Positions 1-6,888 of a stretch of DNA of 64,000 nucleotides are shown here, one piece after another. Both the position numbers and the translations under genes were made by a program. The notes under the pieces are model-generated. The model made no database searches and was not told where the DNA came from. It saw only the letters and a list, made by a program, of their open reading frames with translations. This stretch comes from Streptosporangium subroseum (GTDB lineage Bacteria > Actinomycetota > Actinomycetes > Streptosporangiales > Streptosporangiaceae): the NCBI RefSeq assembly GCF_900188345.1, contig NZ_FZOD01000011.1, positions 140,252-204,251 on the forward strand, read 5' to 3'. Position 1 is the stretch's first letter; every line of letters begins with the position of its first letter.

Positions 1-305
1 TCGCCGTAGGGGATGTCCCGCAGGGCGGCCCAGACCCGCCGCTGGAAGGGCGTGCCGGCGAGAACCATGGGGAGGTCGAAGTCGGTTCGCCGCCCGTCGA
101 AGTAGGCCCGCAGCTGGCTTGCGACCTCGGTGAAAGGCGCGGGGTCGGGCTCGCCGAAGGTCTCTTCCGGCGGCCGGTGCCGTTGCCGGTGCATGTAGAG
201 ACCGGTGAGGACTCCATCGACCGCCACGAGAGTGAGCGGGCCGACGGAGCTGTCCACCACGGTGTGCGTCCGGTGTTCCAGCGGGTGGTGTTTCGGCAGG
301 GTCAT
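1..305 (-). CDS. ogt: Methylated-DNA--protein-cysteine methyltransferase, partial (C-terminus outside window)
   Basis: Suicide enzyme family that removes O6-alkyl groups from guanine onto its own cysteine. The minus-strand reading frame opens with ATG at 305, preceded by AAGGAC, and runs off the left edge after about 101 codons. The visible part holds the N-terminal ribonuclease-H-like domain and the start of the DNA-binding helix region, with the family signature GTPFQRRVWAALRDIPYG at the edge. The catalytic PCHR motif lies outside the window, so activity cannot be judged. It starts 39 bp after the stop of the AlkA-type gene on the same strand, so the two are probably co-transcribed as an alkylation-repair unit. 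Confidence 0.9.
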   Translation of the reverse strand, partial: MTLPKHHPLEHRTHTVVDSSVGPLTLVAVDGVLTGLYMHRQRHRPPEETFGEPDPAPFTEVASQLRAYFDGRRTDFDLPMVLAGTPFQRRVWAALRDIPYG

Positions 306-344
306 CAAGGGTCCTTCACGGGGATCTCTGGCCGGTGGGGGAGC

Positions 345-1817
345 TCAGTCGGCGGGGAGCCGGTTGACGGGGTGGTCGCCGGTGGCCCAGAGATGCTGAA
401 CGGCGTAGGCGCGCCAGGGTCGCCAGGCGACGGCATGGCGGATGAGCGCGGCAGGGGTGGCGGGAAGGCCGATCTTGCCGGCGGCGAGGCGGACGCCGAG
501 GTCGGTGGGTATGAACGCGTCGGGGTCGCCGAGGGCACGCATCGCGATGGTCTCGACGGTCCAGGGCCCGACTCCCGGCAGCGCCGAGAGCTGTGCACGG
601 GCTCGATGCCAGTCGCCGCCGACGCTGAGATCGATCTCGTCGGCGGCCAGGGCGGCGACCAGCGTGGTGAGCGTGGTGCGGCGCGCCCGGGGGAGGGCGA
701 GCGCGGCCGGGTCCATCGAGGCCAGTGCCGCCGGGCCGGGGAAGAGATGGGTGAGGCCTCCGGCGGCGTCTGTGATCGGCTCGCCATGGGCGATGACCAG
801 CCGGGCCGCATGGGTGCGGGCGGCCGCGGTGGACACCTGCTGCCCGAGCACCGCGCGCACCGCGAACTCGGACGCGTCCACGGTGCGGGGCACCCGGCGG
901 CCGAGGTCCTTGTCGACGAGCGGGGCGAGCACCGGGTCGCCCCGGAGAAGATCGTCGACGGCGACGGGGTCGGCGTCGAGGTCGAGCAGGCGCCGGCACC
1001 GGCTGATCGCGGTGGAGAGGTCTCGGAGGTCGGTGAGGGCCAGCCGGCAGCCGACGTGGTCGGGCAGCGGCCGCAGGGTGGCGATGCCGTGGCCGTACGG
1101 CAGGCGCAGGGTGCGGCGGTAGGCGCCGTCGCGCCACTCCTCCACTCCGGGTACGGCGGTCGCGGCGAGATGCCCGAACAGGTTGCCGGGGCAGAGCGGG
1201 GCGCGGAACGGCAGCCGCAGCGACAGCGTCCCGGGGGTGGCCACCGGGCGCCCGCGGGCGACGCGGTCCCGGAGCTGGGTCGGCGTCAGGGCGAAGACCT
1301 CGCGCACGGTGTCGTTGAACGTCCGGATGCTGGCGAATCCGGCGGCGAAGGCGACATCGCTCATCGGCAGGGTGCTGGTCTCGATCAGCAGCCGGGCGGT
1401 CTGGGCCCTTTGGGCCCGTGCCAGCGCGAGCGGGCCCGCTCCGAGTTCGGCGAGCAGCTGCCGTTCGATCTGGCGGGTGCTGTAGCCGAGCTGCGTGGCC
1501 AGGCCGGGCACTCCAGCGCGGTCGACGACGCCATCAGCGATCATGCGCATCGTCCGCGCCACGACGTCGGCGCGTTCGTTCCACCGCGGGGAACCCGGGC
1601 TGGCGTCGGGCCGGCACCGCTTGCACGCCCGGAATCCGGCCAGCTGCGCGGCGGCGGCGCTGGGATAGAAGCGCATATTCTTGATCTTGGGCGGTACCAC
1701 CGGGCAGCTCGGCCGGCAGTAGATCCCCGTGGTGATCACCGCACAGAAGAACCAGCCGTCGAACCGGGCGTCCTTGGACTGCACGGCCCGTACGCACCGC
1801 TCCACATCCTCATGCAT
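345..1817 (-). CDS. alkA: Ada/AlkA-type DNA-3-methyladenine glycosylase with methyl-phosphotriester sensor domain
   Basis: 490-residue fusion combining an Ada N-terminal metal-binding domain, an AraC-type helix-turn-helix (about residues 90-185) and an AlkA glycosylase domain (about 195-490). The four zinc cysteines are C34, C38, C65 and C68; C34 in the CRPSC context corresponds to the methyl-accepting cysteine of Ada. The glycosylase helix-hairpin-helix LPGVGPWT starts at residue 413, and D439 in the PTDLGV context aligns with the AlkA catalytic aspartate. The protein likely removes alkylated purines and also senses methyl phosphotriesters to activate alkylation-repair genes, including itself and ogt downstream. 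Another ATG lies 4 bp further in but out of frame. Confidence 0.93.
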   Translation of the reverse strand: MHEDVERCVRAVQSKDARFDGWFFCAVITTGIYCRPSCPVVPPKIKNMRFYPSAAAAQLAGFRACKRCRPDASPGSPRWNERADVVARTMRMIADGVVDRAGVPGLATQLGYSTRQIERQLLAELGAGPLALARAQRAQTARLLIETSTLPMSDVAFAAGFASIRTFNDTVREVFALTPTQLRDRVARGRPVATPGTLSLRLPFRAPLCPGNLFGHLAATAVPGVEEWRDGAYRRTLRLPYGHGIATLRPLPDHVGCRLALTDLRDLSTAISRCRRLLDLDADPVAVDDLLRGDPVLAPLVDKDLGRRVPRTVDASEFAVRAVLGQQVSTAAARTHAARLVIAHGEPITDAAGGLTHLFPGPAALASMDPAALALPRARRTTLTTLVAALAADEIDLSVGGDWHRARAQLSALPGVGPWTVETIAMRALGDPDAFIPTDLGVRLAAGKIGLPATPAALIRHAVAWRPWRAYAVQHLWATGDHPVNRLPAD

Positions 1818-1900
1818 ATTGCCAGCATGGTCCGTGGTCGCTCCGTTGGGCTAGCGGAAATCCGACATCACCCGCAGGGCCGGACCGGTGCGCCGAAGGG

Positions 1901-1936
1901 GGCGGGCGCTGCGAGCCATGGCTCGCAGCGCCCGCC
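1901..1936 (-). terminator. Perfect 16-bp stem hairpin between the proline-rich gene and alkA
   Basis: Arms 1901-1916 and 1921-1936 are perfectly complementary around a CATG centre, so the whole 36 bp is a palindrome. It lies 57 bp past the stop of the proline-rich gene and 84 bp before the alkA start on the same strand. It is probably the terminator of the former. No U-tract follows, which is common for GC-rich actinobacterial terminators. Confidence 0.75.
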
Positions 1937-1992
1937 GCCTTCAAGGATCGGGAACCGCCGTCAGGCGCGCTCCCTGAGCGATCTTCCGTCCG

Positions 1993-2790
1993 CTAGAGGG
2001 GCCGTACCGGATAGGGGGGTCTTCCCTGATCAGGCCGACCTCCCGGGTTCGAGCCCTGATAAGGGGGCCGCACCTGACCCGGGTTCGAGCCCTGATAGGG
2101 AGGCCGCACCTGTCCCGGCTGACTTCCCGAGTAGGGAGGCCAGGGGTTCGGTCGCGGGGGCCAGGGACCGGGATGCGGCGGCCAGGGGTTCGGGTTCGGG
2201 TGGGGAGGCCAGGGGCCTGGGTGCGGTGGCCAGGGGTTCGGGTTCTGGTGCGGTGGCCAGGGGCCTGGGTGCGGTGGCCAGGGGTTCGGGTTCTGGTGCG
2301 GTGGCCATGGGTTCGGGTGAGGAGGCCACGGGTTCGGATGCGGGGGCCAAGGGTTCGGGTTCGGGTGGGGCGGCCAGGGGTTCGGATGTGGTGGCCAGGG
2401 GCCGGGACGGGGAGGCCAGGGGCCCCCGGGACCCGACGCGGGCACGCAGTCGTACTGCGGGCACGGCGTGGTGATGCACTGCTTGGGCGAGGGCACGCAG
2501 ACGCGGCCCGGACCGCAGTTGACCGCCGCGCACGGAGATCCGGGAGGACTGCCGGGAGCGCTGCACGTACCGGCCGCCTGCGCGGCCGAAGCGGTGGCCG
2601 CCTGTACCGCCGGAGCGGTGACCGCCCGTGCCGCCGGGGCGGCGGCGGTGACTGTCTGTGCCGCCGGAGCAGCGGTGACCGCCTGCGCCGCCGGAGCGGT
2701 CGATAACCCGTCCGCCCAGGCCGCGGTCGTGGCGGCCGGTGATCCGGCCGCCACGACCATGGCCAGGATCGGGATCAGTTTTCGGAGCAT
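1993..2790 (-). CDS. Secreted proline/tryptophan-rich repeat protein with a small Cys-rich module
   Basis: 265 residues from the chosen ATG at 2790 (preceded by GGGGGG; an in-frame ATG at 2808 is possible). Residues 1-28 form a Sec-type signal peptide, a short basic start followed by a hydrophobic stretch ending near AWADG. An Ala/Thr/Val-rich low-complexity region follows. Then comes a module with seven cysteines (core CAAVNCGPGRVCVPSPKQC, ending CPQYDCVP), and last a long tail of PWPPHPNP/PWPPHPGP repeats ending in two RPPYQGSNPG-like units. The cysteine spacing resembles small extracellular disulfide modules seen in secreted proteins. No enzymatic domain is visible; a cell-wall or matrix role is inference. 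The gene has its own terminator and stands apart from neighbours. Confidence 0.75.
   Translation of the reverse strand: MLRKLIPILAMVVAAGSPAATTAAWADGLSTAPAAQAVTAAPAAQTVTAAAPAARAVTAPAVQAATASAAQAAGTCSAPGSPPGSPCAAVNCGPGRVCVPSPKQCITTPCPQYDCVPASGPGGPWPPRPGPWPPHPNPWPPHPNPNPWPPHPNPWPPHPNPWPPHQNPNPWPPHPGPWPPHQNPNPWPPHPGPWPPHPNPNPWPPHPGPWPPRPNPWPPYSGSQPGQVRPPYQGSNPGQVRPPYQGSNPGGRPDQGRPPYPVRPL
2118..2440 (-). repeat. In-gene tandem repeats encoding PWPPHPNP/PWPPHPGP units
   Basis: On the plus strand the motif GGCCAGGGG followed by TTCGG or CCTGG recurs about fourteen times with spacings of 18 to 24 bp. It encodes Trp-Pro-Pro-His/Arg-Pro units of the secreted protein's tail. Copies are highly similar at the DNA level, so length variation by slippage is likely. 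Confidence 0.85.
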
Positions 2791-3201
2791 TTTCCCCCCA
2801 GCTGTCATGATCAGTTCTGGCTCTCCGGCGATGCTCGCACCGGCCGTTCCTGCTAACGGCAAAATGACTCTCCGCAAGGCGGATGACTTGCCGAAAGCCA
2901 GGTGGCGACGCTGTAGCACTGGGGGTTACGGGTGAGAATGTCCCACCGCCGGGGACGCCGCGCCCCACGGGAGGACCGGGGGCCGGCGTACGGAGGCACG
3001 GCGGTCGTCGGTCCCGGTGGCGCTGTGCTGCTCAGGGTTCGCTCGTCACATGGTGGGGTCCGCGACCATCGCCCCACCCGGCGCCGCGCGGTCCGTCCGG
3101 GACGCCGGTGAGCACGCGGCCGAACCGCTCATCGGCGCCTGGGAGGCGAGGGCGGAAAGGGCTCGCGCGTCTGGCGGCGGGGGGAGCCGGAACGGCTGCG
3201 A
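2791..3201. other. Intergenic stretch without a supported gene
   Basis: 411 bp between the start of the proline-rich gene and the stop of the marR-type gene. Open frames here lack ribosome-binding sites and recognisable protein sequence. It must contain the promoter of the proline-rich gene, but no clear -35/-10 pair is visible. Confidence 0.5.
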
Positions 3202-3690
3202 CTACTGAGGCGGCATTCCCGACAGCAGTTTCCGGACCAGCTCATCCAGGGTCGTGCGTTCCTGCGGGGTCAGCGACGACAGCAGCCGCACCTGGTTGGC
3301 GGTGTGCTCACTCACCGCGGCGTCGACGACCCGCCTGCCCTCGGGGGTGAGCGCGATCAGAAAGCTCCGCCGATCGTCCTGATCCAGCCGTCGCTCGATC
3401 AGGCCCGCGGTCTCCAGTCGGTCGAGGCGGTTGGTCATCCCGGCCCGCGACAGCATGAGCGTTTCCGACAGGGCCGAGGGAATCAGGATGTACGGCGGGC
3501 CGGACCGGCGCAGCGTGGCCAGAACGTCGAACTCCCCGCGCTGCAGGCCGTGTCGGAGGAACACCTCGTCGATGGCCCGGCCACCGATGACGTTCAGCCT
3601 GCCGAGCCGCCCGAAGACGCCCATCCCCGACAGGTCCAGATCCGGCCGCTCCCGCTCCCACTGGGCGAGGATCGCGTCTACTTCATCCAC
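3202..3690 (-). CDS. MarR-family transcriptional regulator
   Basis: 162 residues from a GTG at 3690. It has the MarR winged-helix architecture: an N-terminal dimerisation helix, the helix-turn-helix around LSETLMLSRAGMTNRLDRLE (about residues 75-95) and the wing containing DRRSFLIALTPEG (about 105-118). MarR proteins are dimeric repressors that usually release DNA on binding a small phenolic ligand or on oxidation. The gene is divergent from the cupin gene at 3768, with a 77-bp AT-richer spacer holding a candidate operator, so it most likely regulates itself and the cupin gene. The ligand is unknown. Confidence 0.9.
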   Translation of the reverse strand: MDEVDAILAQWERERPDLDLSGMGVFGRLGRLNVIGGRAIDEVFLRHGLQRGEFDVLATLRRSGPPYILIPSALSETLMLSRAGMTNRLDRLETAGLIERRLDQDDRRSFLIALTPEGRRVVDAAVSEHTANQVRLLSSLTPQERTTLDELVRKLLSGMPPQ

Positions 3691-3705
3691 TCGGACATCT
3701 TATTC

Positions 3706-3734
3706 GACAACAGATAGTTTTACGCCTTATTGTC
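3706..3734. promoter_or_regulatory. Candidate MarR operator in the marR/cupin divergent promoter
   Basis: The arms GACAA (3706-3710) and TTGTC (3730-3734) form an inverted repeat centred near 3720. The spacer is distinctly AT-richer than the flanks and also carries TTACGC twice. Its position between two divergent starts fits a shared MarR site; the assignment is inference. Confidence 0.35.
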
Positions 3735-3767
3735 TTACGCATAACTACTTCGTCGCGGGAGGGCGAG

Positions 3768-4277
3768 ATGTCACTTATCCAGCCGGTCGAGCACGGAGCG
3801 GTCATCGTGCGTGCCGCGGACGCCGAGATCGTCGGGCAGTCGCCGAGCACGATCCGGCTCCTCGCCGACTCCAGTGCCACCGGCGGTGCGCTGAGCACTC
3901 AGCGGGTGACCCTGGGGCGAGGCGCCGACGGCGCGACCCCTCATCACCACACGGCCTCGTCGGAGCTGTTCTACGTCCTCGACGGAGAGGCTCAGATTCT
4001 TGTCGGCGAGAGTGTCGTGACGGCGGGCGAGGGCGACCTGGTCGTCGTCCCGCCGAACACGGCCCATGCCTTCGCCGCCGCGCCGGGCGCCGGGGCCGAT
4101 CTGCTGATCGTCATCACCCCGGGAGTCGAACGGTTCGACTACTTCCGGCTGCTGGGGCGTCTGGGCAGGGGCGAGGCGACGCTGGAAGAGCTCCTTGAGG
4201 CGCAGGAACTCTTCGACAACCACTTCCTCGACAGTCCGCTCTGGCGAGAGACCCGGGCGGTCGAGAACGGCGGCTGA
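3768..4277 (+). CDS. Cupin-domain protein
   Basis: 169 residues starting with ATG at 3768 behind GGGAGGGCGAG. A single conserved beta-barrel of the cupin_2 type spans about residues 45-120. The first motif PHHHTASSELFYVLDGEA holds the metal-binding histidines and glutamate, and the second motif VPPNTAHAF supplies the last histidine. The C-terminal third is helical and without known motif. Metal-binding cupins of this size include dioxygenase-like and small-molecule-sensing proteins; the substrate is not predictable. It probably forms a regulated unit with the divergent MarR repressor. Confidence 0.85.
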   Translation: MSLIQPVEHGAVIVRAADAEIVGQSPSTIRLLADSSATGGALSTQRVTLGRGADGATPHHHTASSELFYVLDGEAQILVGESVVTAGEGDLVVVPPNTAHAFAAAPGAGADLLIVITPGVERFDYFRLLGRLGRGEATLEELLEAQELFDNHFLDSPLWRETRAVENGG

Positions 4278-4299
4278 CGCGCCGTCCGGCCGGGGCGTA

Positions 4300-4376
4300 C
4301 GGGTATCGGGGCCCGGTCACCCCGGGTATCCCGGTCGCCTTGGTCGTCCCGGTCGCTCCGGGCATGCCGGGAGGGT
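4300..4376. repeat. Degenerate 18-bp repeats between the convergent cupin and tetR genes
   Basis: The stretch is built from variants of a CCCGGTCGC core (for example TATCCCGGTCGCCTTGGT then CGTCCCGGTCGCTCCGGG, an 18-bp step). It fills the gap between the cupin stop and the tetR stop. No clean terminator hairpin is present, so the repeat itself may serve as the junction sequence. Confidence 0.5.
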
Positions 4377-5018
4377 TTACCGGACGGTCCAGCGCCGGTT
4401 GAGCTCCTCGGCGTCGGGCGCCGGGCCGGGCAGGGGTCCGGCCGAGGTCAGGTGCATGGCGTCGAGGAGCAGGGCCAGATATCGGTGCCTGATCCGGGAG
4501 GTTCTGGCCTCGTCGCCAAGGCGGACCGCGGCGAGCTGATCGAAGATCATCGCCACATCGACGACGGTCAGGCCGGGGCGGAGCGCGCCGGCCTCCCTCG
4601 TGCGCTCGAAGACCCGCTCGGCGAGTTCGGACGCGTGGGTGGAGTCGCGGTGGAGGTCCTCGGTGGGAGCGAAGGTCCCGGCCAGGTTGATCGTCAGGGA
4701 GTGGATGTCGGCGTCCACGACGCGGCGCATGAACTCGGTGAAGGCGGCCCACGGGTCGCCCTCGTCGGCCAGGGCCATCTCGGCCTCGGCGATGTAGAGC
4801 TTCAGGCCGTCCGAGCAGAGCTTGCGGAGCAGATCCTCCTTGCCGGGGTAGCGGCGGTAGAGCGCGCTGATGCCGACCCCGGCGCGTTCGGCGACGGCGG
4901 AGATCGGCGCGCCGGGATCGGCGACGAAGACCGCGCGTGCGGCCTCCAGGATCACGTGGTCGTTACGTGCCGCCTGAGCCTTCCGGCCGCTCATGGGCGT
5001 CGGGGTCGTTGTCTCCAC
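4377..5018 (-). CDS. TetR-family transcriptional regulator
   Basis: 213 residues from GTG 5018, or 205 from ATG 4994. The GTG lies 6 nt after a TATATT box, so a leaderless start is plausible and the longer form is preferred. The N-terminal helix-turn-helix AERAGVGISALYRRYPGKED is typical of TetR repressors, and the C-terminal ligand domain is undifferentiated. It is divergent from the ECF sigma gene at 5097. A 17-bp palindrome lies 17 bp upstream of its start, so it probably represses itself and may gate the sigma gene. The inducer is unknown. Confidence 0.88.
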   Translation of the reverse strand: METTTPTPMSGRKAQAARNDHVILEAARAVFVADPGAPISAVAERAGVGISALYRRYPGKEDLLRKLCSDGLKLYIAEAEMALADEGDPWAAFTEFMRRVVDADIHSLTINLAGTFAPTEDLHRDSTHASELAERVFERTREAGALRPGLTVVDVAMIFDQLAAVRLGDEARTSRIRHRYLALLLDAMHLTSAGPLPGPAPDAEELNRRWTVR

Positions 5019-5034
5019 GCCCTCAATATATCTG

Positions 5035-5051
5035 CGGAACATAAGGTTCCG
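5035..5051. promoter_or_regulatory. 17-bp palindromic operator between tetR and the ECF41 sigma gene
   Basis: CGGAAC and GTTCCG are perfect inverted arms around ATAAG. The site lies just upstream of the tetR -10-like TATATT and 46 bp before the sigma start, the expected place for a TetR site acting on both genes. GGAAC also resembles an ECF-type -35 element, so overlap with a sigma-dependent promoter is possible. Confidence 0.55.
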
Positions 5052-5096
5052 TTCTGTTGAAGGGAGGTTCTCGGAATCTCTGGCAACCTGGTACAC

Positions 5097-5960
5097 GTGA
5101 CGGAGGAGTTCGAGACGCACCGGCCGAAGCTGTTCGGCCTGGCCTACCGGATGCTCGGCTCGGTGGCCGAGGCCGAAGACGCGGTCCAGGACGCCTATCT
5201 GCGCTGGCGCGGCGCCGAGAGGGAGAGCATCGACTCGCCCGGGGCGTGGCTGGCCAAGGTGGTCACCAACCTCTGCCTCAACCGGCTGACCGCGGCCCGC
5301 ACCACCCGCGAGCGCTATGTCGGATTCTGGCTCCCCGAACCCGCGCCGACCGGCGTGCTCGGCCCGCTGGAGACCGTCGAGCAGCGCGACTCGGTGTCCC
5401 TGGCGTTCCTGGTCCTGCTGGAGAGGCTCACCCCGGCAGAGCGGGCCGTGTTCGTGCTGCGCGAGGCCTTCTCGTACGGTTACGGCGAGATCGCCGAGGT
5501 GCTCGACCTGTCCGAGGCCAACTGTCGCCAGCTGTACGGCCGGGCCCGGCGGCACGTCGGCGAGCACCGGAGGTTCGACGCTCCCGGCGACCAGGGGCGG
5601 AAGATCGTGGAACGGTTCCTGGCGGCCGCGCGGAGCGGCGATCTCGCCGGGCTGGAGCAGGTGCTCGCCGCCGATGTGACGTCCTGGGCCGACGGGGGCG
5701 GCAAGGCCGCCGCGGTCCTGCGGCCGATCATCGGCCGTGAGAAGGTCATCCGTTACGTCATCGGGATCGCGACCAAGTTCGGGGCCGGAGTGGAGTTCGA
5801 CTACGCCGAGGTCAACGGCCAGGACGCGATGCTCGCATGGCGGGAGGGCGAGCTCATCGGGGTATTCGTGATGGAGGTGGCCGACGGGATGATCGTCGGG
5901 CTCCGGACCGTACTGAATCCGGATAAGTTATCGCCTTTTTTGAGGCTCGCCGACGTGTAA
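5097..5960 (+). CDS. ECF sigma factor, ECF41 (SigJ-like) group with SnoaL-like C-terminal extension
   Basis: 287 residues from GTG 5097, without a Shine-Dalgarno sequence. Sigma region 2 (about residues 8-70, including EAEDAVQDAYLRW) and region 4 (about 105-165) are followed by a SnoaL-like domain. The ECF41 hallmarks are present: WLPEP at 78-82 in the linker, DGGGK near 200, and NPDKL at 274-278. In characterised ECF41 factors the C-terminal domain replaces an anti-sigma factor and tunes activity. Their usual target is an adjacent carboxymuconolactone decarboxylase, oxidoreductase or epimerase gene. None is immediately adjacent here; the nearest candidate is the SDR gene at 6889. The 3' end is duplicated downstream (see repeat). 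Confidence 0.92.
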   Translation: MTEEFETHRPKLFGLAYRMLGSVAEAEDAVQDAYLRWRGAERESIDSPGAWLAKVVTNLCLNRLTAARTTRERYVGFWLPEPAPTGVLGPLETVEQRDSVSLAFLVLLERLTPAERAVFVLREAFSYGYGEIAEVLDLSEANCRQLYGRARRHVGEHRRFDAPGDQGRKIVERFLAAARSGDLAGLEQVLAADVTSWADGGGKAAAVLRPIIGREKVIRYVIGIATKFGAGVEFDYAEVNGQDAMLAWREGELIGVFVMEVADGMIVGLRTVLNPDKLSPFLRLADV

Positions 5961-5997
5961 GCCATCTCGGCCCTTGAGGCTCGCCGAGGCGTAGGCC
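5940..5997. repeat. 34-bp tandem duplication of the ECF41 gene 3' end
   Basis: The segment 5940-5963, which encodes the last residues and stop of the sigma factor, recurs at 5974-5997 with three mismatches in 24 bp (the repeated part begins TTGAGGCTCGCCGA). The step is 34 bp. The second copy preserves a TAG where the first has TAA. Confidence 0.85.
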
Positions 5998-6135
5998 GCC
6001 CTTGGCGCCGAGGGGTGATTCCCGGGCGAAAGCGGCCGATCGGGCCGTCGCGCTCACGTCCGGCGCGCCCGCCCCCGCGATCCTCCCTCTCTCCGGAAAC
6101 TCCCGCTCTCCGGAAAGAGGGTTGCCAATAATAAG

Positions 6136-6147
6136 AAGACCGGTCTA
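6136..6147. promoter_or_regulatory. LmrA/YxaF-type operator AAGACCGGTCTA upstream of tetR
   Basis: AGACCGGTCT (6137-6146) is a perfect 10-bp palindrome ending 5 bp before the TetR ATG. It matches the established LmrA/YxaF operator core TAGACCRGTCTA at 11 of 12 positions and is followed by TATTTT, as is the second copy at 6862. Negative autoregulation is expected. Confidence 0.75.
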
Positions 6148-6151
6148 TTTT

Positions 6152-6718
6152 ATGGATATGGGACAGAAGGGCGAGGAGACGCGCGGCCGGTTGCTCGACG
6201 CGACGCGAGATCTGATCGAGAGCGGTGGCTACTTCGGGGCCGGGCTGAACCAGGTGATCGCGACCAGCGGAGCGCCGCGCGGCTCGCTCTACTTCCACTT
6301 CCCCGGGGGCAAGGACCAACTGGTCGCGGAGTCCGTACGGCGGGCGGGTCGTGAGATCGGCCAGGTCGTGCAGGACCTGGCCGAGACCGCGCCCGACACC
6401 GTGACCCTGGTCACCGCGGTGCTGGGGCTGCTCGGCGATCGGCTGGAGGCGTCCGGGTGGCGGAAGGGCTGCCCGGTGGCCACGGTCGCGCTGGAGATGG
6501 CGGCCATCAGTGATCCGCTGCAGGAGGTCTGCTCGGAGGTCTACGGATCCTGGGAGGGTTCGCTCCGGGACCGACTGGTGGCCGACGGGCACCCCGAGGC
6601 CGCCGATGTCGCGGTCACCGTTCTCGCCCTGATCGAGGGGGCGCTGCTGCTCGCCAGGGCGCACCGCAGCCGGGAGCCGCTCGACCGGGTGTCCCGTCAG
6701 ATCACGGCGCTGCTCTGA
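6152..6718 (+). CDS. TetR-family repressor, LmrA/YxaF subgroup
   Basis: 188 residues from ATG 6152 (ATG 6158 is also in frame). The N-terminal TetR helix-turn-helix contains APRGSLYFHFPGGKDQL, the form characteristic of LmrA/YxaF-like repressors, and the C-terminal domain fits that subgroup. Characterised members repress drug-efflux or quercetin-responsive genes and are released by flavonoid-like ligands. Matching operators lie in front of this gene and of the SDR-hydrolase gene at 6889, so the regulon probably includes both. The end of the coding sequence is the first unit of a 34-bp tandem repeat. Confidence 0.9.
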   Translation: MDMGQKGEETRGRLLDATRDLIESGGYFGAGLNQVIATSGAPRGSLYFHFPGGKDQLVAESVRRAGREIGQVVQDLAETAPDTVTLVTAVLGLLGDRLEASGWRKGCPVATVALEMAAISDPLQEVCSEVYGSWEGSLRDRLVADGHPEAADVAVTVLALIEGALLLARAHRSREPLDRVSRQITALL

Positions 6719-6820
6719 CCCTGTGTTCCGTCGGATCACGGCGCTGCTCTGACCCTGCGTTCCGTCGGATCACGGCGCCGCTCTGACCCTGCGTTCCGTC
6801 AGATCACGGCGCCGCTCTGA
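6694..6820. repeat. Tandem array of a 34-bp unit starting inside the tetR 3' end
   Basis: Units start at 6694, 6728, 6762 and 6796 (CCGTCAGATCACGGCG or CCGTCGGATCACGGCG), giving about 3.7 copies of exactly 34 bp with one or two substitutions each. The first unit encodes the last residues of the TetR protein and its TGA. Each later unit repeats the CTCTGA context, so the stop region is multiplied downstream. Confidence 0.92.
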
Positions 6821-6861
6821 AGGATCCGCTCCGGTGGGTTCCTGCATGTCCATTTAATATG

Positions 6862-6873
6862 TAGACCGATCTA
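6862..6873. promoter_or_regulatory. LmrA/YxaF-type operator TAGACCGATCTA upstream of the SDR-hydrolase gene
   Basis: Same core as the site at 6136 (TAGACCGATCTATTTT compared with AAGACCGGTCTATTTT), located 15 bp before the GTG start at 6889. Two such sites around a single LmrA-type regulator strongly suggest a local regulon. Confidence 0.75.
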
Positions 6874-6888
6874 TTTTGGAGTGATCAC

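Noticed and set aside
2041..2095. GGGTTCGAGCCCTGAT, twice, resembling a tRNA T-arm
   Set aside because: It is part of the tandem repeats coding for the C-terminus of the proline-rich protein; no acceptor stem or anticodon arm can be built around it.
177..2474. Very long plus-strand open frame (765 codons) across alkA and the proline-rich gene
   Set aside because: Its product is low-complexity Gly/Arg/Ala sequence without domains, opposite two clearly recognisable genes; an antisense shadow of GC-rich coding DNA.
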